DNA of 64,000 bases, from positions 1 through 64,000 of the forward strand of contig JAECUM010003725.1 in assembly GCA_016617855.1 (NCBI GenBank), given 5' to 3'. The position numbers and the translations under genes are program-made. This DNA is from Megalonaias nervosa. Lineage: Eukaryota; Mollusca; Bivalvia; Unionida; Unionidae. Below the pieces are notes generated by a model that was not told the origin of the DNA, ran no database searches, and saw only the letters and a program-made list of their open reading frames with translations. Shown here piece by piece: positions 12,070 to 25,900 of the stretch. Positions within the stretch are counted from its first letter, which is position 1, and every line of letters starts with the position of its first letter.

Positions 12070-12571
12070 CTAAGATACCTTGTTGGAATGAGCTTGTTAC
12101 CTCTTACGTTTCAGAGACTCAGTTTCTCATCCAGTTTCTATAAAACCCAGTAAATGGGTTTATATCAAGATCTTGGATGACTTTAGTTATGTGCAAGAGA
12201 CAGTGTGCATATGCCAGTATCATCGAAACAAATATTTATCAGAATATACCAAAATAGGTACAGTCAGTGTGATAGTAAGTTTCAGAGATAACTTACTTTG
12301 ATTGTATTCTTGCATTGCTCCATAAAACTGCTTAGTGAAATGGTCAGTTGTTAAGTTACCGGTATATAAACCTGGTAAACTTAATCAGGTAAACATAAAT
12401 CCCCTAGAAATATAATTTTATTCTAGACTTAAATACAAGAAGCTTCCACATGGATTTAAGCCTAAATTTGCTACTAGTTTGATGATGATGATAATGATAA
12501 TAATGAGGAGTATTATCATTATTATTATTATTATTATTGGTATTATCAATAATATTATTATTAATATTTAG
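12070..12571. other. Intronic or upstream sequence with ATT/ATG microsatellite
   Basis: 12478-12570 is a GAT/AAT/ATT-type microsatellite that directly precedes the acceptor of the first visible exon. 12105-12200 resembles the family A repeat unit. No upstream exon was recognised. Confidence 0.5.
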
Positions 12572-12843
12572 ATATCAAAGATGAGGAAGGTGAAGAAATG
12601 GAGAAAAAATGTGGACTTGATGATATCCATGATGACTTTTCAAGACCAACCACTGTTAGAGACAGAACTATTAGTAAATCCATGACTGTGGCCAGCAACA
12701 GGGCTCTTATTGATTATTTTGCAAAATTGGGGCACTCTAAAAAGGAAGATGAAGTAATAGATCTTGATTTTGTGGACACACTTCTCGAGAATGGGGCAGA
12801 CATTCGGTGCACAGATCGTCATGGGCAGACTTTACTACATGAG
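12572..12843 (+). CDS. Ankyrin/TRPA-like gene, exon 1 visible (internal exon)
   Basis: The frame opens at an acceptor TTTAG|AT in phase 1, so an earlier exon exists. The Met at 12598 is probably internal. The acidic start (IKDEEGEEMEKKCG) leads into LDDIHDDFSRPTTVRDRTIS, then SNRALIDYFAKLG, and ends with the first ankyrin helix pair DRHGQTLLHE. The donor is GAG|GTTACT, a weaker than usual consensus at position +3. The reading continues past the donor for a few codons into a T run and stops, which supports the splice. Confidence 0.8.
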
Positions 12844-15800
12844 GTTACTTTTTTTTTTTAATTTAGGCACCTGCCACATCCTTTCAAGGTGGCAAATAGT
12901 CTGTGTACAAAATGCTATCTCTATGTACACATCAAGCCATTTCCTATACATCACAATTTTCTTTTCAACTTTGCTCAAGTTTGGATGAAGTGAAAAGAGA
13001 TTTGCTTTTAGGCTTAATGTCAAAATTGTCAAGGTCAAGTTTGATTTTCAACTCTTTCCTATTTCATTCAAACTTTTACTAGTTTGATTTTCAACTCTTT
13101 CCTATTTCATTAAAAATTTTACTTAGTTATAGTCCCTGCTTGACTGAACAGTTTGTTCTTGCAGTTTTAACTAGTGCCTCAATTATGCACAAAGTAAATT
13201 ATGAACATTAAGTCAAGACTTTTAATATATAACTATGTCTTGCTTAGAGTTAGGTGCATAGTCTTTATTGGTGAGACACTTGAAACTCATATTGGCTGGC
13301 AGAAATATTTATTTTATATAACTTTGTAATTTGTATCTGACATGTAGAAAATTGATATAGGTATTTCATTTTCTAGTTTATAATTATTGAGGTCAGATTT
13401 ATATATTGATTTATTATATATTTCATAATGAGAAATTAAAACATATAAGTAGGGGAAAAATTATATCACCACAGTGGCAGTGCTACATTAATTGCCACAG
13501 TGGCAATATCACTTTTGGAACTATTTTCTTTTTCAATTTAGGAAATATATCTACCATTATGTATACAGTAAAACCTGTCTTGAAAGACCACTGCTATGTG
13601 AGATCACCTGTCTTGAGAGAACACACTCTCAATGAACAAATTTAATGATTATATAGCATTGTTACCTGCTATGAGAGACCACCTGTCTTGAGAGACCATA
13701 ATTTGTTGGCAAAAGAGGTGGTCTTTCAAGACAGGTTCTACTGTACTATTCAAATCTGTGTTTCTGTATTAGGCTATTTAATTTTTCTTCTTCTTCTTCT
13801 TCTTCTCTCTCTTTCTCTGTCTGTCTCTCTCTTCATTGGGTTGAATAGATCTTGAAATGTGTAAAGATTGTAGAACCTCCACATATATTTATTTAATCAG
13901 TAAAGAGGTGCCATCAAAATAAGCCTATAAATGAACTCCAAAACAATAAAAAGTAGGCTTATTCACTTTTTAAAATCATTTTTACACATGAATCCTGCAA
14001 ATTATTAATGACTGAACATACATGATAATTCTGTATCATATGCCTTTTACTCTCTACAACAAATGGACACATTTTTAGGAAAAATGCTAGGTTAAATATA
14101 GTAATAAAACTATTTAGTTATTTTAACCCTCAACATAATCATGGCCATGTTTGAAAAAGATTGGAAACCAAAAGTAAGAGACGATAAAAAATTTGGGCGC
14201 ATTGTCTGCTAACGAGCTTGACTGCAAGCTTGCTAAGGCCAAAAATTCAAGTTAAATGCAGAAAGGAACAAAATAAAGAAAAAAAATACATACAAGTAAA
14301 CTCACAATCATTAAAATCTTTTGTTTCAAGATGATATGCTCTGAAGTTTGTCAGATGTGACTGCTCTGTGATGTTTCTACATTACCCCCACCTCAACGAT
14401 GTTCACTGTATCAATCTGTGCAAGAACTGTGTTAACAAAAATAAGAATCTCTTCATTTTCATTTGGAAGCAGTCATTACTTTAACAAAAAAGCTTTATTT
14501 GTCTAAACTAAATTTTTAAATTGGTTGCTCTCCTAAAATTATTGTAAATTTTGGAACTTCTTTTTATTGATGTAATGCAGCTATTAATTGCACTGACAGA
14601 GAATGAAGAAAAATCCATGCAACACATTGGTTTTTGGCTTTAGAAAATGATAATGAAAATAAAAACTATGATTTTTTGAGTACATATAAGAAATGTGCTA
14701 CTGGTGAAGTGGAAATATTTTGTATTGTAATTTGTAGCTTGATCAACTGTGACAATACAATGTTTTCCACTTCACTCATGAAATATTTCCTTATATCCGC
14801 TCAAAAAATCAACTCTATATGCCCTATAAATAGGTCACCAAAATTCAAATGATTAGGTCACCAAAGATTCAGAATTAAACAAATTAAGCTGAGTTAAATG
14901 GTCAGCATTCATCTGATGACAAAACTGGCATGAAAAACAATAATGTTGGAATAAAGAGTGTACGTACAGGTTCTGGGGAACATAGCTCATATGATTGATC
15001 TAAATAGAAAAGGGGACATGTATCTCGTGACAAAATTGGTAATAATTTGTGGCTGGTGGTATAAGGGGTCTGATCTTGCTGGCTTTGAGAAACATGGCTC
15101 TCATGCAATCCTCTACCTAGGATCCATGGGAAATGGACATAGTTTCCATCTGTTTTTCAAATTTGGATGACACATACAATTTCTAAGATATAATGAAAGA
15201 TGTTAGATAATGTTTTGACTCTATGGTCTTAAACTAAATAACAGTAAGGAGTGAAAACAAATTCAACAGATAATTTATTTCTCTTGAATTAAAGTGAAAA
15301 TTTAAAAAGAACTTACAGTGTTGTAAATTAAATCCCAAATAGTCCTAAAAGTTTTATACAAGTCCAAATGTTAAGAGTTCTAAAATAAATTCGAGTGGTT
15401 TTCCAAATGAATTCCAATGTTGAAAGTGCCAATAGTCTCAAACATGCTAATGTGCCAACAGTCCTGATGTGTCACAATGGTGTAATCCAAAATGCCCTTG
15501 AATGAATTTACATTAATCCGAAAATAGTGATTTAATCCGAAAATATTGAGTACTTTGTAATTCCAGTGAATAATGTAAATAAATTCTCTCAGATATTAAC
15601 TGAAACACAACTAAAATTGGCTCCTCTAAAGATGTTATTCAAAAAAGGAATGAGTAATTATGTTTACCTTTCTCTGATATAAAAACTTAAGTCTCAACAT
15701 TAGGACCAGGATGAGGGTCAAAAATTCATTTCTAGAACATTCTAAGTTGCCAACAAGATCAGGAATTTCCAAGTGAAAAACTGATATCCTAAATTCAGAT

Positions 15801-18800
15801 ACAAGTAAACATGTTATTATCAGTAATAATGATCTTAAAACATAACCTAAGATCATAGAGAAATATTAGCTATGTAACGTGTTGTTTACAAAATAATGAA
15901 AGTTTTGTCAAATGGGCCCTAAACTCAATTCTGACCAAGGTCAGTCACACAGTATAGCTATAAAAAAATATATAATTATGGAGAAAAGCCAATACACGAT
16001 ACAAATTAAATATACATAATAATAGTACTTAACATACTAATAGTGGTTAAAAAACCCCAAAATAATCAAGTTTTGCTTTAACAGTTTTGCCACCATAACT
16101 TTTTTGTCTGCACTGCTCTATCATCTTTTCCTTTTTTGTCTGCACTGCACTAACATCTTTTCCTTATAAATGTTTTACCAAGTGGCTGGTAGCTTTTGCA
16201 AAATATTTGTGTTTGACTATTTTGTCCACTTGAAAAGAGCTTTACTGTGGAATTTTCTCTTCAGAGTCTTACTCTCATTTAATTGTAGTATTTGGTCATT
16301 ATCTACTGGCATTCATTATAATAATTTAGATATTTTTCTTTTAAAATAAATAATTTATTGATTAAATGCCAGAAATTTAGTTCCTTGTGTTATTAGTTCA
16401 TTCTCAAAATATTTTACTAGCATTTATGAGTGACTTTGTATTGCAACTTGGCAGACTACTGCAAACCTTGAATGTCGTGATTGCCCAAAATACTGCCATC
16501 TTGAATTTTTATTTGTATTTAGCAATTTTGGCCATTGCTAGAGGTGCTATAGACATTGACAGATGTGCACTACAGGAAAATAGTACTAGGCATTTTTCAG
16601 TTTTCCCTGATGAAAGAGCATAGGAATCAAGATAAAAAGCCTGTGATCCTGCATGGAAGCACAACACTGCATATAACAGATAGATTTATAGATAAAGAAT
16701 CTATCGTTATGTAACAAACTTGCATGAAATTCAGCGGCATTTAAACAAAGATGGTAATACCAAAGGGTCTGATGTTTATAGAGACATTATATTTTGGCAT
16801 CAAAAATTTATGAAAAGACAGTTGGTAGATCTATATTTAGAGTCAAGAGGCAATGTAACAGAGGTTGCTTGACTTGTCAAAAATGGCCAGGTTTGTATAA
16901 GTGAGGCTGGCAGGTAAATAGGGATTGTGGTATTATGTGGGAATTAAAGATCCTTTCTGGACCATAGGTCAGTTTTATACAGGCATGATAGTAATTTTGG
17001 TCTAGTGTGTCTGCACATATTGTGGTCAGTCTTGCATGATGTCATTTTAACCTTGAACAAGAACTTGCAGGTATTAAAACTTGATATTGTGATGCAGTAA
17101 AATGTTTAAAATGGAATAAAGATTTATATGGTTACTGTACACAGGTTGCTCGTAAATGGCATGTGGATGTGGCCAAATTTCTGATAGGCAAGGGTGCTAA
17201 TGTGAATGCTTCAGACATCAAGGGCCGAACACCTCTTCATGTTGCAGCAGCTGATGACTACCCAGAGATGGTGCAGCTACTAATCAGCAATGGAGGTGAG
17301 TCAGTAAATCATTCAGCCCAAATATTTGGAAAGTTTATTATATGGCTGTTAATTAAGGAGTGTACTGTGGTATAGGTAAGTCAAGAAATGAGCATTATTC
17401 AGTTCAGACTGTCCATGATTGCAATAGTCACATGGTATTCACACAACCCAGCAATTGTCACATGGCATTCACACAACCCAGCAATTGTCACAGGGCATTC
17501 ACACAACCCAACAATTGTCACAAGGCATTCACACAACCCAGCAATTGTCACATGGTATTCACACAACCCAGCAATTGCCACATGGTATTCACACAACCCA
17601 GCAATTGCTACATGGTATTCACACAACCCAGCAATTGCCACATGGTATTCACAAAACCCAGTATTCTTCCATTTAAATGCAGCAGACAACTACCACAACA
17701 CAGTGAAAATGCTTATCTGCAGCCAAGGTCACGGTTGTTCAGTCAACAAATACATCAGTCAGTCAGAGTGAGGGTTATAATAAATGGTCAGAGTGAAAAT
17801 TATCAAAGTCTGTTATACCATAAAATATCCAAAATTATGAATTTTCGATATGGTTAGAACTTGGATTGAATTCATTGTCAAAATGAGGTAAGAGGACACT
17901 TTGATAACTATGAAACTCACTTTATAAGCAAAACACAGAAAATGATGGAACAAATGGCAAAACGTTATATATGAGGTGAGTTTTTTGATCATTGATTGAA
18001 GGAGTTTTGACAGTATATGTTGTTGACTGAAAGCATATCAGTTTTTTTTTTTGTTTTTTTTTTGAAGAAGTGTTCTGGACTTTTATAATATGTGGCAGCA
18101 GCAGAAACTATCCTGGCCTTGTTATTGATGCCCCCAACTGCTTGCAATGGGAGCATCTTAATTTAGTCATGCCTGTCCATCAGTACACATTCCTATCTGT
18201 CCCAAGAACCCTGTAGCACTTGACTGTGCAAAAACTACTTGATGTTGACAAATTTGGTAGGCATGTGTATGATCTGATAAGTTTAAGTGGATGATTCATT
18301 AAAGTTTAAGTGGATGATTTCAAAAGATTAAGTGTTTGACATGATAAATTTTAGTGGATGATCTGTTAAGTATAAGTGGCTGATCTGAAGATTAAGTGTT
18401 TGATATGATAAATTTAAGTGGATGATCTGATATTAATGTATAAGTGGATGATCTTTATCAATTTGTGCCCTTTTTCATCATTTTGTGATGGGTCCATGTT
18501 AGCATTATTGAACAAATACTACCTGATATAAACAAATTAAATTTGAGACATATACCTCTCCCTCGATAACTCGCGCACAACGGGGTCCACAAACATAGAC
18601 CGCACTATAAGCGAGGGCAGGAGTTACCGAGGGACCTCCAAAAAATTGAAAAAAATCCTCTAATACATTGAGAAAACTGCTGGGGAGGGGGGGTTAGGGA
18701 ACTGGGTTGTTTAATGACTGAATCCTCGTGTAACAATCACGTCGATAGTAATTGTTAATAAGGCGCTTTTTCTAATGGAGTTGTTCATTATTCTGTATAA

Positions 18801-19838
18801 ATAACATTTATTTTCAAAATGTCCAATATGTGAAAAATCATTTCAACTGGTTTCAACAACCATTATGTGTATGCGAAAACATCTTTGTATTACGTCACTG
18901 CATTTTGTTTTGTTGATTAGTCTGGTTCCTGGAGTGGTATTTAATAGTATACAACCAAGTCTAGAGACCATGTTGCCAGGAACTAGACTACCTGTTGATA
19001 AACCACCAAACAAGATTCCTTTTTTTCAAAAACTAGCAACATTTATTTTGTGAGATAATATCCTACATCGAAACTCAATTTGTGTATTGTTCACTTAGTA
19101 CAATATTGATGTCATGATTTCATTAAAGTAATAGTGAAACTTCTTATCATCTTGAGGATATCTCTAAGTGCCAGTTTAACATTTTTTTTATTCCACCTCC
19201 TTTATTTGATTCAACAGACATAAAGAGCATGATAATACAAAGGAGACCAGCTTTTAATTCAGTACAACAACAAAACAAAAACTTCCGCAAGTTAGTTATC
19301 AAATCATGGTTGGCACATAATTAGGTTCTCAGGGAAACTTGAGGACATAGCTGTTACAGTAGATTGACACATTTTAAATTTAAACACACGTTGCATTTAT
19401 GATGATTACACTTAAGAGGAACTAAAAGATAGAATTAAAACACAAATTTCACTTCATAAAAATTATTTAATTGGCATTTAGATATTAATGTACTTCCTAC
19501 ACTAGGCGTAAGTGACATTTTCATTGATGGAAATTTCCTTGAATATCTTTAATTACGGTGCACTAAGAATGTTGTTTGGAAAGAAAATGTAACCAATTAT
19601 ATGACTTCTTGTTAAAAGATGATAATTTCAAAATGTTGATTAAAATTTCCATGTCATATCTACCATTTTCGACCATAAAACGAGCGATATATCAACGTTT
19701 CAGTTACCAATTTTGACACGATTTTTTTCAACTTAAAGAAATAGGGATTTTTTGTTGATATTTTCTGGTTAATAAAATGGGATCTACGCATTATAAACAG
19801 GTTCGTGAGTTATCAGGGCACAAGTTATCAAGAGAGTG

Positions 19839-19907
<69 letters not shown>

Positions 19908-22900
19908 ATGAAATTAGAATATTTTTTTTTTAAAAATAAATTTTTTGAACTATTTAAACAGTTTTGACTTCAGTCAGGGCATATATGTTTAATAAAAACC
20001 AATCTAGCTTAAAATTAGGTAAGTCTGAACCCACTCTTTCTCAACATGTGAGCTGCTCATCAGTACAGAGTTTAGGCATTTGGTAAAGTTTTTAAATCCA
20101 TGATACTTTCACAAAGCTGGTGAGAACGTATAGTACTGTTTTGAAGCAAAAAAATGACTATTTTTGCTACAGTCAACTCTCATTATAAATATACTCTTTT
20201 AACAGAATATTTTATTTTTGACACAAAATCAATGGGAATGAATGTATATGAAAGTAAATTTGATGCATGGAATGGCATATTCATCTCCCAACACTGGCAT
20301 AAATTGTTGGTGATAAGTATGTTAATTGCCTCTTTAAGATTGATTTTTCAATAAGTCTTTCAAGATTTGGACCCTATGTATAAGTAAAATAATAAAATAG
20401 AGACAAACAGTCATACATACAATTATATTTTTACAAAGGATATACAACATATCAATTTCTGTATTTAAATTTTATAAAATTTTATATAGTGCCTTGGTAT
20501 TAAGGCGATTAGGATACAAAATATCAAACTTGTGAATCCATTAACTTTCCTTGATCAGTCTTTTCATGTCTTCATTCACAATATCTATTGGCATGAAAAA
20601 AAAATCGAGTAGAGAGTGATTATTTGTATTAAAATGTCTTGAAATATTTGAGGAGAACTGAGCATCTCTATAATTCTTTATATGTTTTACATTTTCTCTC
20701 TAAACTTGGATTTCATCTGCAGTGTTCTCACAAGACTTTTGAGCATCATATGCAGAATGTTCTGTTAAGACTTAGTCCCTATGCATATGGTGTTCTCCCA
20801 GGACTTGAATCCCATGTGCAAAATGTTCTATCAATTAATGGACCTGTGTGCATGGTGTTCTCACAAGACTTGAACCTTGTGTGCAAATTGTCATCCTAAG
20901 ACTTGAGCATCCTAAGACTTGAACCACATGTGCAAAGTATTCTTCTACGACCTTGACCATGTGTGCATGTGTTCTCCCAAGATTTGACCCCATGTACCAG
21001 ATCATCTTCCAAGACTTGAACCACCATGTACAAAGTGTTCTTAAAGACTTTGATCCAGTGTGCAAGGTTTAAACCTATTGATGAAGTTTTAATTATCAGT
21101 TACTGATTTCTGATTCATCTGTGTTTCTTTGATAAGGCTTAGTGCACACTGTCCAAGAAGTCACATGTTTGGGTTGAGATCAATGCTTGTAATAAGTCCA
21201 GGGCATTCCTTCAGGTCTATTTTTATTTTTGAGCCAATTAGAAAAGGATTCAGCACAGGTCAATTTTGTGACTCTGTTTTTGATCACTGATAAAAGCCTA
21301 ATGGACAGAGGAAGAATATATCTAGATTTTTACAACACTGAAGCCGTAACAGTTACTGATAAAATGGCTCAAGGGCAAGATAGTCATTAAAGTGTTAGTT
21401 ATTATCATGACTTATTTTAATTATAAATCTTAGTAACATTGGATTTGTTTTGTCAGAATGCAAAAGAGCATCATACTGTCAGTTTGATTCACAATGTTTG
21501 CATTAAAGGTAGACAACTAAAGGTTCCAGATGGAAAAAAAAGTGTGATTGATTGCAAGTGGATCAATAAGTCCGTTACCAACTAACCACTCAGATCAGTT
21601 TTTATATCATTATTCCATCAAGCCAAGTGAGTTTATCGTATGGCCTGCACCCATCCATCAACAATTGATTGCTACCATTTTGGAGGTCATATTTCTTGTC
21701 CAGTTTTGATAAAATGCATTATAAGCCCAATTCATGTGTATTTTTATACTGATCTAGCAGCTCATAATCACTTTGGAGGCCAGATTTATGAACCAATTTT
21801 GATCATACTATGATCAACTGATATCACAGAGATCTTGGATGAGTTTCATAATTAGTGAGATCCATTCATATTGACAGAGCTTGGTACCACTCTAGAAATA
21901 ATGTATCTGATCCAGTTTTGATCAAATTCATTAAATAGGCTAATATCATCATGCTGTGTGAGTTCATGAGTGAGACTTATGCTTACACAAATGAGGTTAT
22001 TTTGCATCAGTTAGGCACAGCTTTTTACCACACTTGAAACCGTTGTTGAGATGATTTTGATCAGATTCGGTAAATAGGTGTGTGTTTGTGTGCGTGTGTG
22101 ATTTGGATTTTTAATGTAGCTCGTATTAGGCTGAAATACCTTTTTAACAGAAGACTGCTGAGTGAAAGACTTGCCTACAAAAGAAACTTTATGAGCTAAG
22201 AAATACTCATCAGCAGCACGAGCAGCATTTTCCAAGGTTTTGATCTTATGCTCATCAAGATAAATCTTAATGTCACTATGGATGCAGTTCTTGAACTCTT
22301 CAAGTAATACAAGTTGTCTGAGACTTTCGTAATCTTGATCAACTTTCTTGGCTAAGCACCGTCTACCAAGTAACTACTCTTTTTCTCTTGCAAATTTGAC
22401 ATGAGTTTGCCCAGCTTCTTTTTTATAGTTCCTGAATTTTTGCCGATAAACCTCAGGGACTAACTCATAACCCTTTAAGATGCATTCCTTAACCAGATCA
22501 TAGTCAGCACTTTGCTGAACTGACAGTGAATGGTAAATATCACTAGCTTTACCAATAAGTACATATTGTAATAATTGAGTCCAATGCTCCCTTGGCCATT
22601 TCAAATTTCAGCAACTTTTTCAAAACGAGGAAAATATTTGTCTACTTGTTTTTCCAGAAAAGGGGCTACAAATTTGATATTTCTAAAAACATCAAAAGTA
22701 GTGGAGTGTTTTCCTTTTGTCAGCTCTAATTCTTTTAACCGAATTTGAAATTCCCTTTCTTCCTTCCTTTTCTCTTTGCATTTGCATTTGCATTAGCCTA
22801 TCTTGTCTTTCATCTTTCTCTTTCTGAAACTGCATTTATCTTACTTCCCTTTCTCTTTCCATTTGTATCTTTTTTATCTGAAACTGAACCTGTCTTATCT

Positions 22901-25900
22901 CCTTAACTCCAACATTTTTAGCTGTACTTCCATTTTCAAAATGTCCAACCACTCCTGGGTAAAATTAAAACAATTCTCAACTTTTGATGATATTGTAAAA
23001 AAAACCTGTTAATTTCACTAAAGATTTCTAAAATATGAAATAATACTTGGGATTTTTAAAAATTTCAAAAACTAGGGGAATTTAAATTTAAAAAAAACAA
23101 CAATTTTCTGAAATATTTTAGCCAAAATTCATATATCCCAAGGATGAGCACCCCAATTTTCTTGTTATGTGTCTTGGCTCATAAAAAAGTAACAAGAAAA
23201 GAGTGAAGACAACAAGCTTTGTAAAATTTAACAAAATAATTTATTTCCCTAGAAAAACAAGGTAAAAATGAGAAAAAGGACTTATGGTTTTCGAATCAAA
23301 TCCTAAATTAATCCATGAATTAAAAAATATAAATCCTATCAATAAAAAGTCCTAAGTGAATCACAGTTTGAATCCCGATGAAATTCAGGATGGAAGGTGA
23401 TGACGTATGCATAACCTTCACAGTGTTGTCGTGTCAACAGTTCCTTGTTGAATCACAAAACAATAATATTCCAGTTTTGAATTTCTGAATAAATTTCGAT
23501 AAATGTCTTTGTCCAAGAATTTTGTAAGGAGCACTTGTATATTTCTCCAGGGAAATGAATCACTAATTCCATAAAATAAAAAAATTCAACTCAAACTGGT
23601 CACAACAAAACACCTTTGAGGTTCAAAGGTTTAAAGCACAACTGAACTGATTCTTATGATAACATGAGTTATAAACCCAACTAAAATGCAAAACAGATTC
23701 CTGCATGGGGGTAAAAAATTCATCCCACTGGAAAAACCAAAAGTTTGTAACAATAAACAAACGTTATTTGTCATGTACTCCAGGTATGGCTTTGATTCCA
23801 CTAAATGAATCTTACTTAGAATGAATAATAAAAAATAATTTAAAAAATGTTGTTTACTAAAAGCCTTACTGATTTCTGAATCAAGGTCAGCAATTAGATA
23901 CAATGTTTCATCTACTGGGTTGTTTATCAGGTCAAACAGAACTGAATTGAATTTCTATTAAAAAAAATCAAATCTAGTAAACAAAATTATCATTACAATA
24001 ACATGTAAAGGAATAAAATAAAAATAAAATTTTTTTTAAAACTAACAAACAAGTCATTAAATTACGTATACATAACAATAGCGATGTCTAGCACTGGGGC
24101 ATCATGTTGCAGACATGTATCATGATGTCCCACCCAGTCACATTATCTTGACACCAGGCTGACCAGTCCTAACACTAACCTCTTAATGCTGAGTGCCTAA
24201 CAAGGCAGCTACTAGTACTGTTTTTATCAGACTATAGTAAAATAGGTGAAAATTTACATGGGAAAGCTTAGGTGATAGTTGAAATAGGTACTGTTGTGTT
24301 CAAATGATACTACATCTACATAATCCTGCTTAGTGGCATGTTCAGCTAGTGTTATATAAGCCAGGAGTGGGTGATATCAGGCCCATTTGGGCCTCTTGTT
24401 TAATGTACATTATTATTTATTAGGTACTGATATTATTAAACAATAGAAAACTGGTGCAATAGTTATGTGTTCTTGTATATATGTAGGATTGTAAGCCAAC
24501 AGCTTAGGTCATAGCTTCATTTAACAATGGTCAAAAGTATTTGCAGTTTGCTGGTAATGTAAGTCACGATGTACTAAACCTCTTTTTTGTATTTTTTAAA
24601 TAGTTTGTTTTATACTGTGTAGCCCCATTTTTGATTCAGCACATGTATTCATTCTTGTTTTTGTTTATATATCCGACTTCCCTTGTGTATTTCAGCTGAC
24701 AAGGAAGCAATGACAGCAGGAGAAAGGCAGACAGCAATGCACTATGCAGCCAAAAATGATGCCTGTAATTCTATGAAAATGTTAATAAACATGGGCTGTG
24801 ATTATAAGACTGTTTGTGACTACAAGGGCAGGACACCTTTGCATATTGCAGCGCAGCTTGGTATTGCTATGATTTCATTTATTTTTGTTTGTTTTTACAT
24901 TTAATGGTTTGGAAAAATGACAATTTCATCAGTACCTAAATTAATTGTGGAATTGGGAAGTGGTCATAATACTTCTACAGGAGGGTCACAGTTTTTTGGG
25001 TCTTTAAATTCATTGTTAAATAGTAACCACAAAATCCACGAAGTATTTCATGAAAATTGCTGAAGTTACAATCCTGTATTTAAATTTTAATATTTATCTC
25101 AAAATTGTTGTACATTTGTCACTCCCAATAATGATATAACAGTTTTCTGGATAAGACATATTCTCATTTAAGTAAGCAGTATATGTATATTTGCAGTAAA
25201 AACTTTTGGTTGAATTGAATTTCATTCTGACTGAAATTTTTCTTACCCTCTGTGTTTTGGAAACTTTAATCCATATACGTCATATTAATTGAATTGTTTG
25301 TCCAGTAATATTTGGTCACTTAAGTCCAGAAACATCATCCTAATTTAAATTGTTTGTTTTGTTATTTGTAGACACCATAAGCCATAAAGATCATTTCAAC
25401 CCTTTAACTCACAGAGTGTAGGCAGTTGATACACATGTACTGAAGTTACACAGTGCAGTGCACTATAAATAGAACACCTGTTTCCTATATGACTCCACAC
25501 ATATAGGCCTGCCTGTTAACTGTTACATCAGTGTTGTATATGTTACATTTAACATCAGCTGTAACCATTTTACATTTTTGGTACACATGTATTATGTATA
25601 GATAGATTTAAGAGTAAAATCTGATCATTATTGTTGTATAATTATTTTTCATTAAAGAATTTTTTTATGTGCTTTAAAATCTTGAGAAAACTCGTTCACT
25701 GTCAAGCCAGTAAAGCTGTGTGACCAACCATAGCTGCCATTTCTCATACTCAAAATTTACCAGTCCTTTGTCTATGTCTACACCACTAAATCATCTTAAT
25801 TTGATAAATTATAAAATCTCATTATTGCCTACATCAACATAAGAGCCTTTACCAAAGTTTCTTGAAGATTTCATAGTTGTGATTCTAATCATGCAGACTC

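Larger units (their letters stand above)
22122..24077 (-). mobile_element. Gmr1-like Ty3/gypsy copy, truncated (LTR + partial gag)
   Basis: Minus strand: LTR 23163-24077, primer-site region just below 23163, then gag N-terminus, coiled coil and capsid, broken off at 22122 within the linker before the zinc knuckle. Protease, integrase and reverse transcriptase are absent. It lies inside a SINE. Confidence 0.8.

Noticed and set aside
16387..16623. 78-codon + ORF as a small membrane protein
   Set aside because: Hydrophobic stretch only, no splice signals or homologue recognised, located in intron 1.
17360..17857. 165-codon ORF with TQPSNCHMAF-type 10-residue repeats as a repetitive protein gene
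   Set aside because: It follows a 30 bp minisatellite that is equally open in other frames and on the other strand; no signal peptide or splice support.
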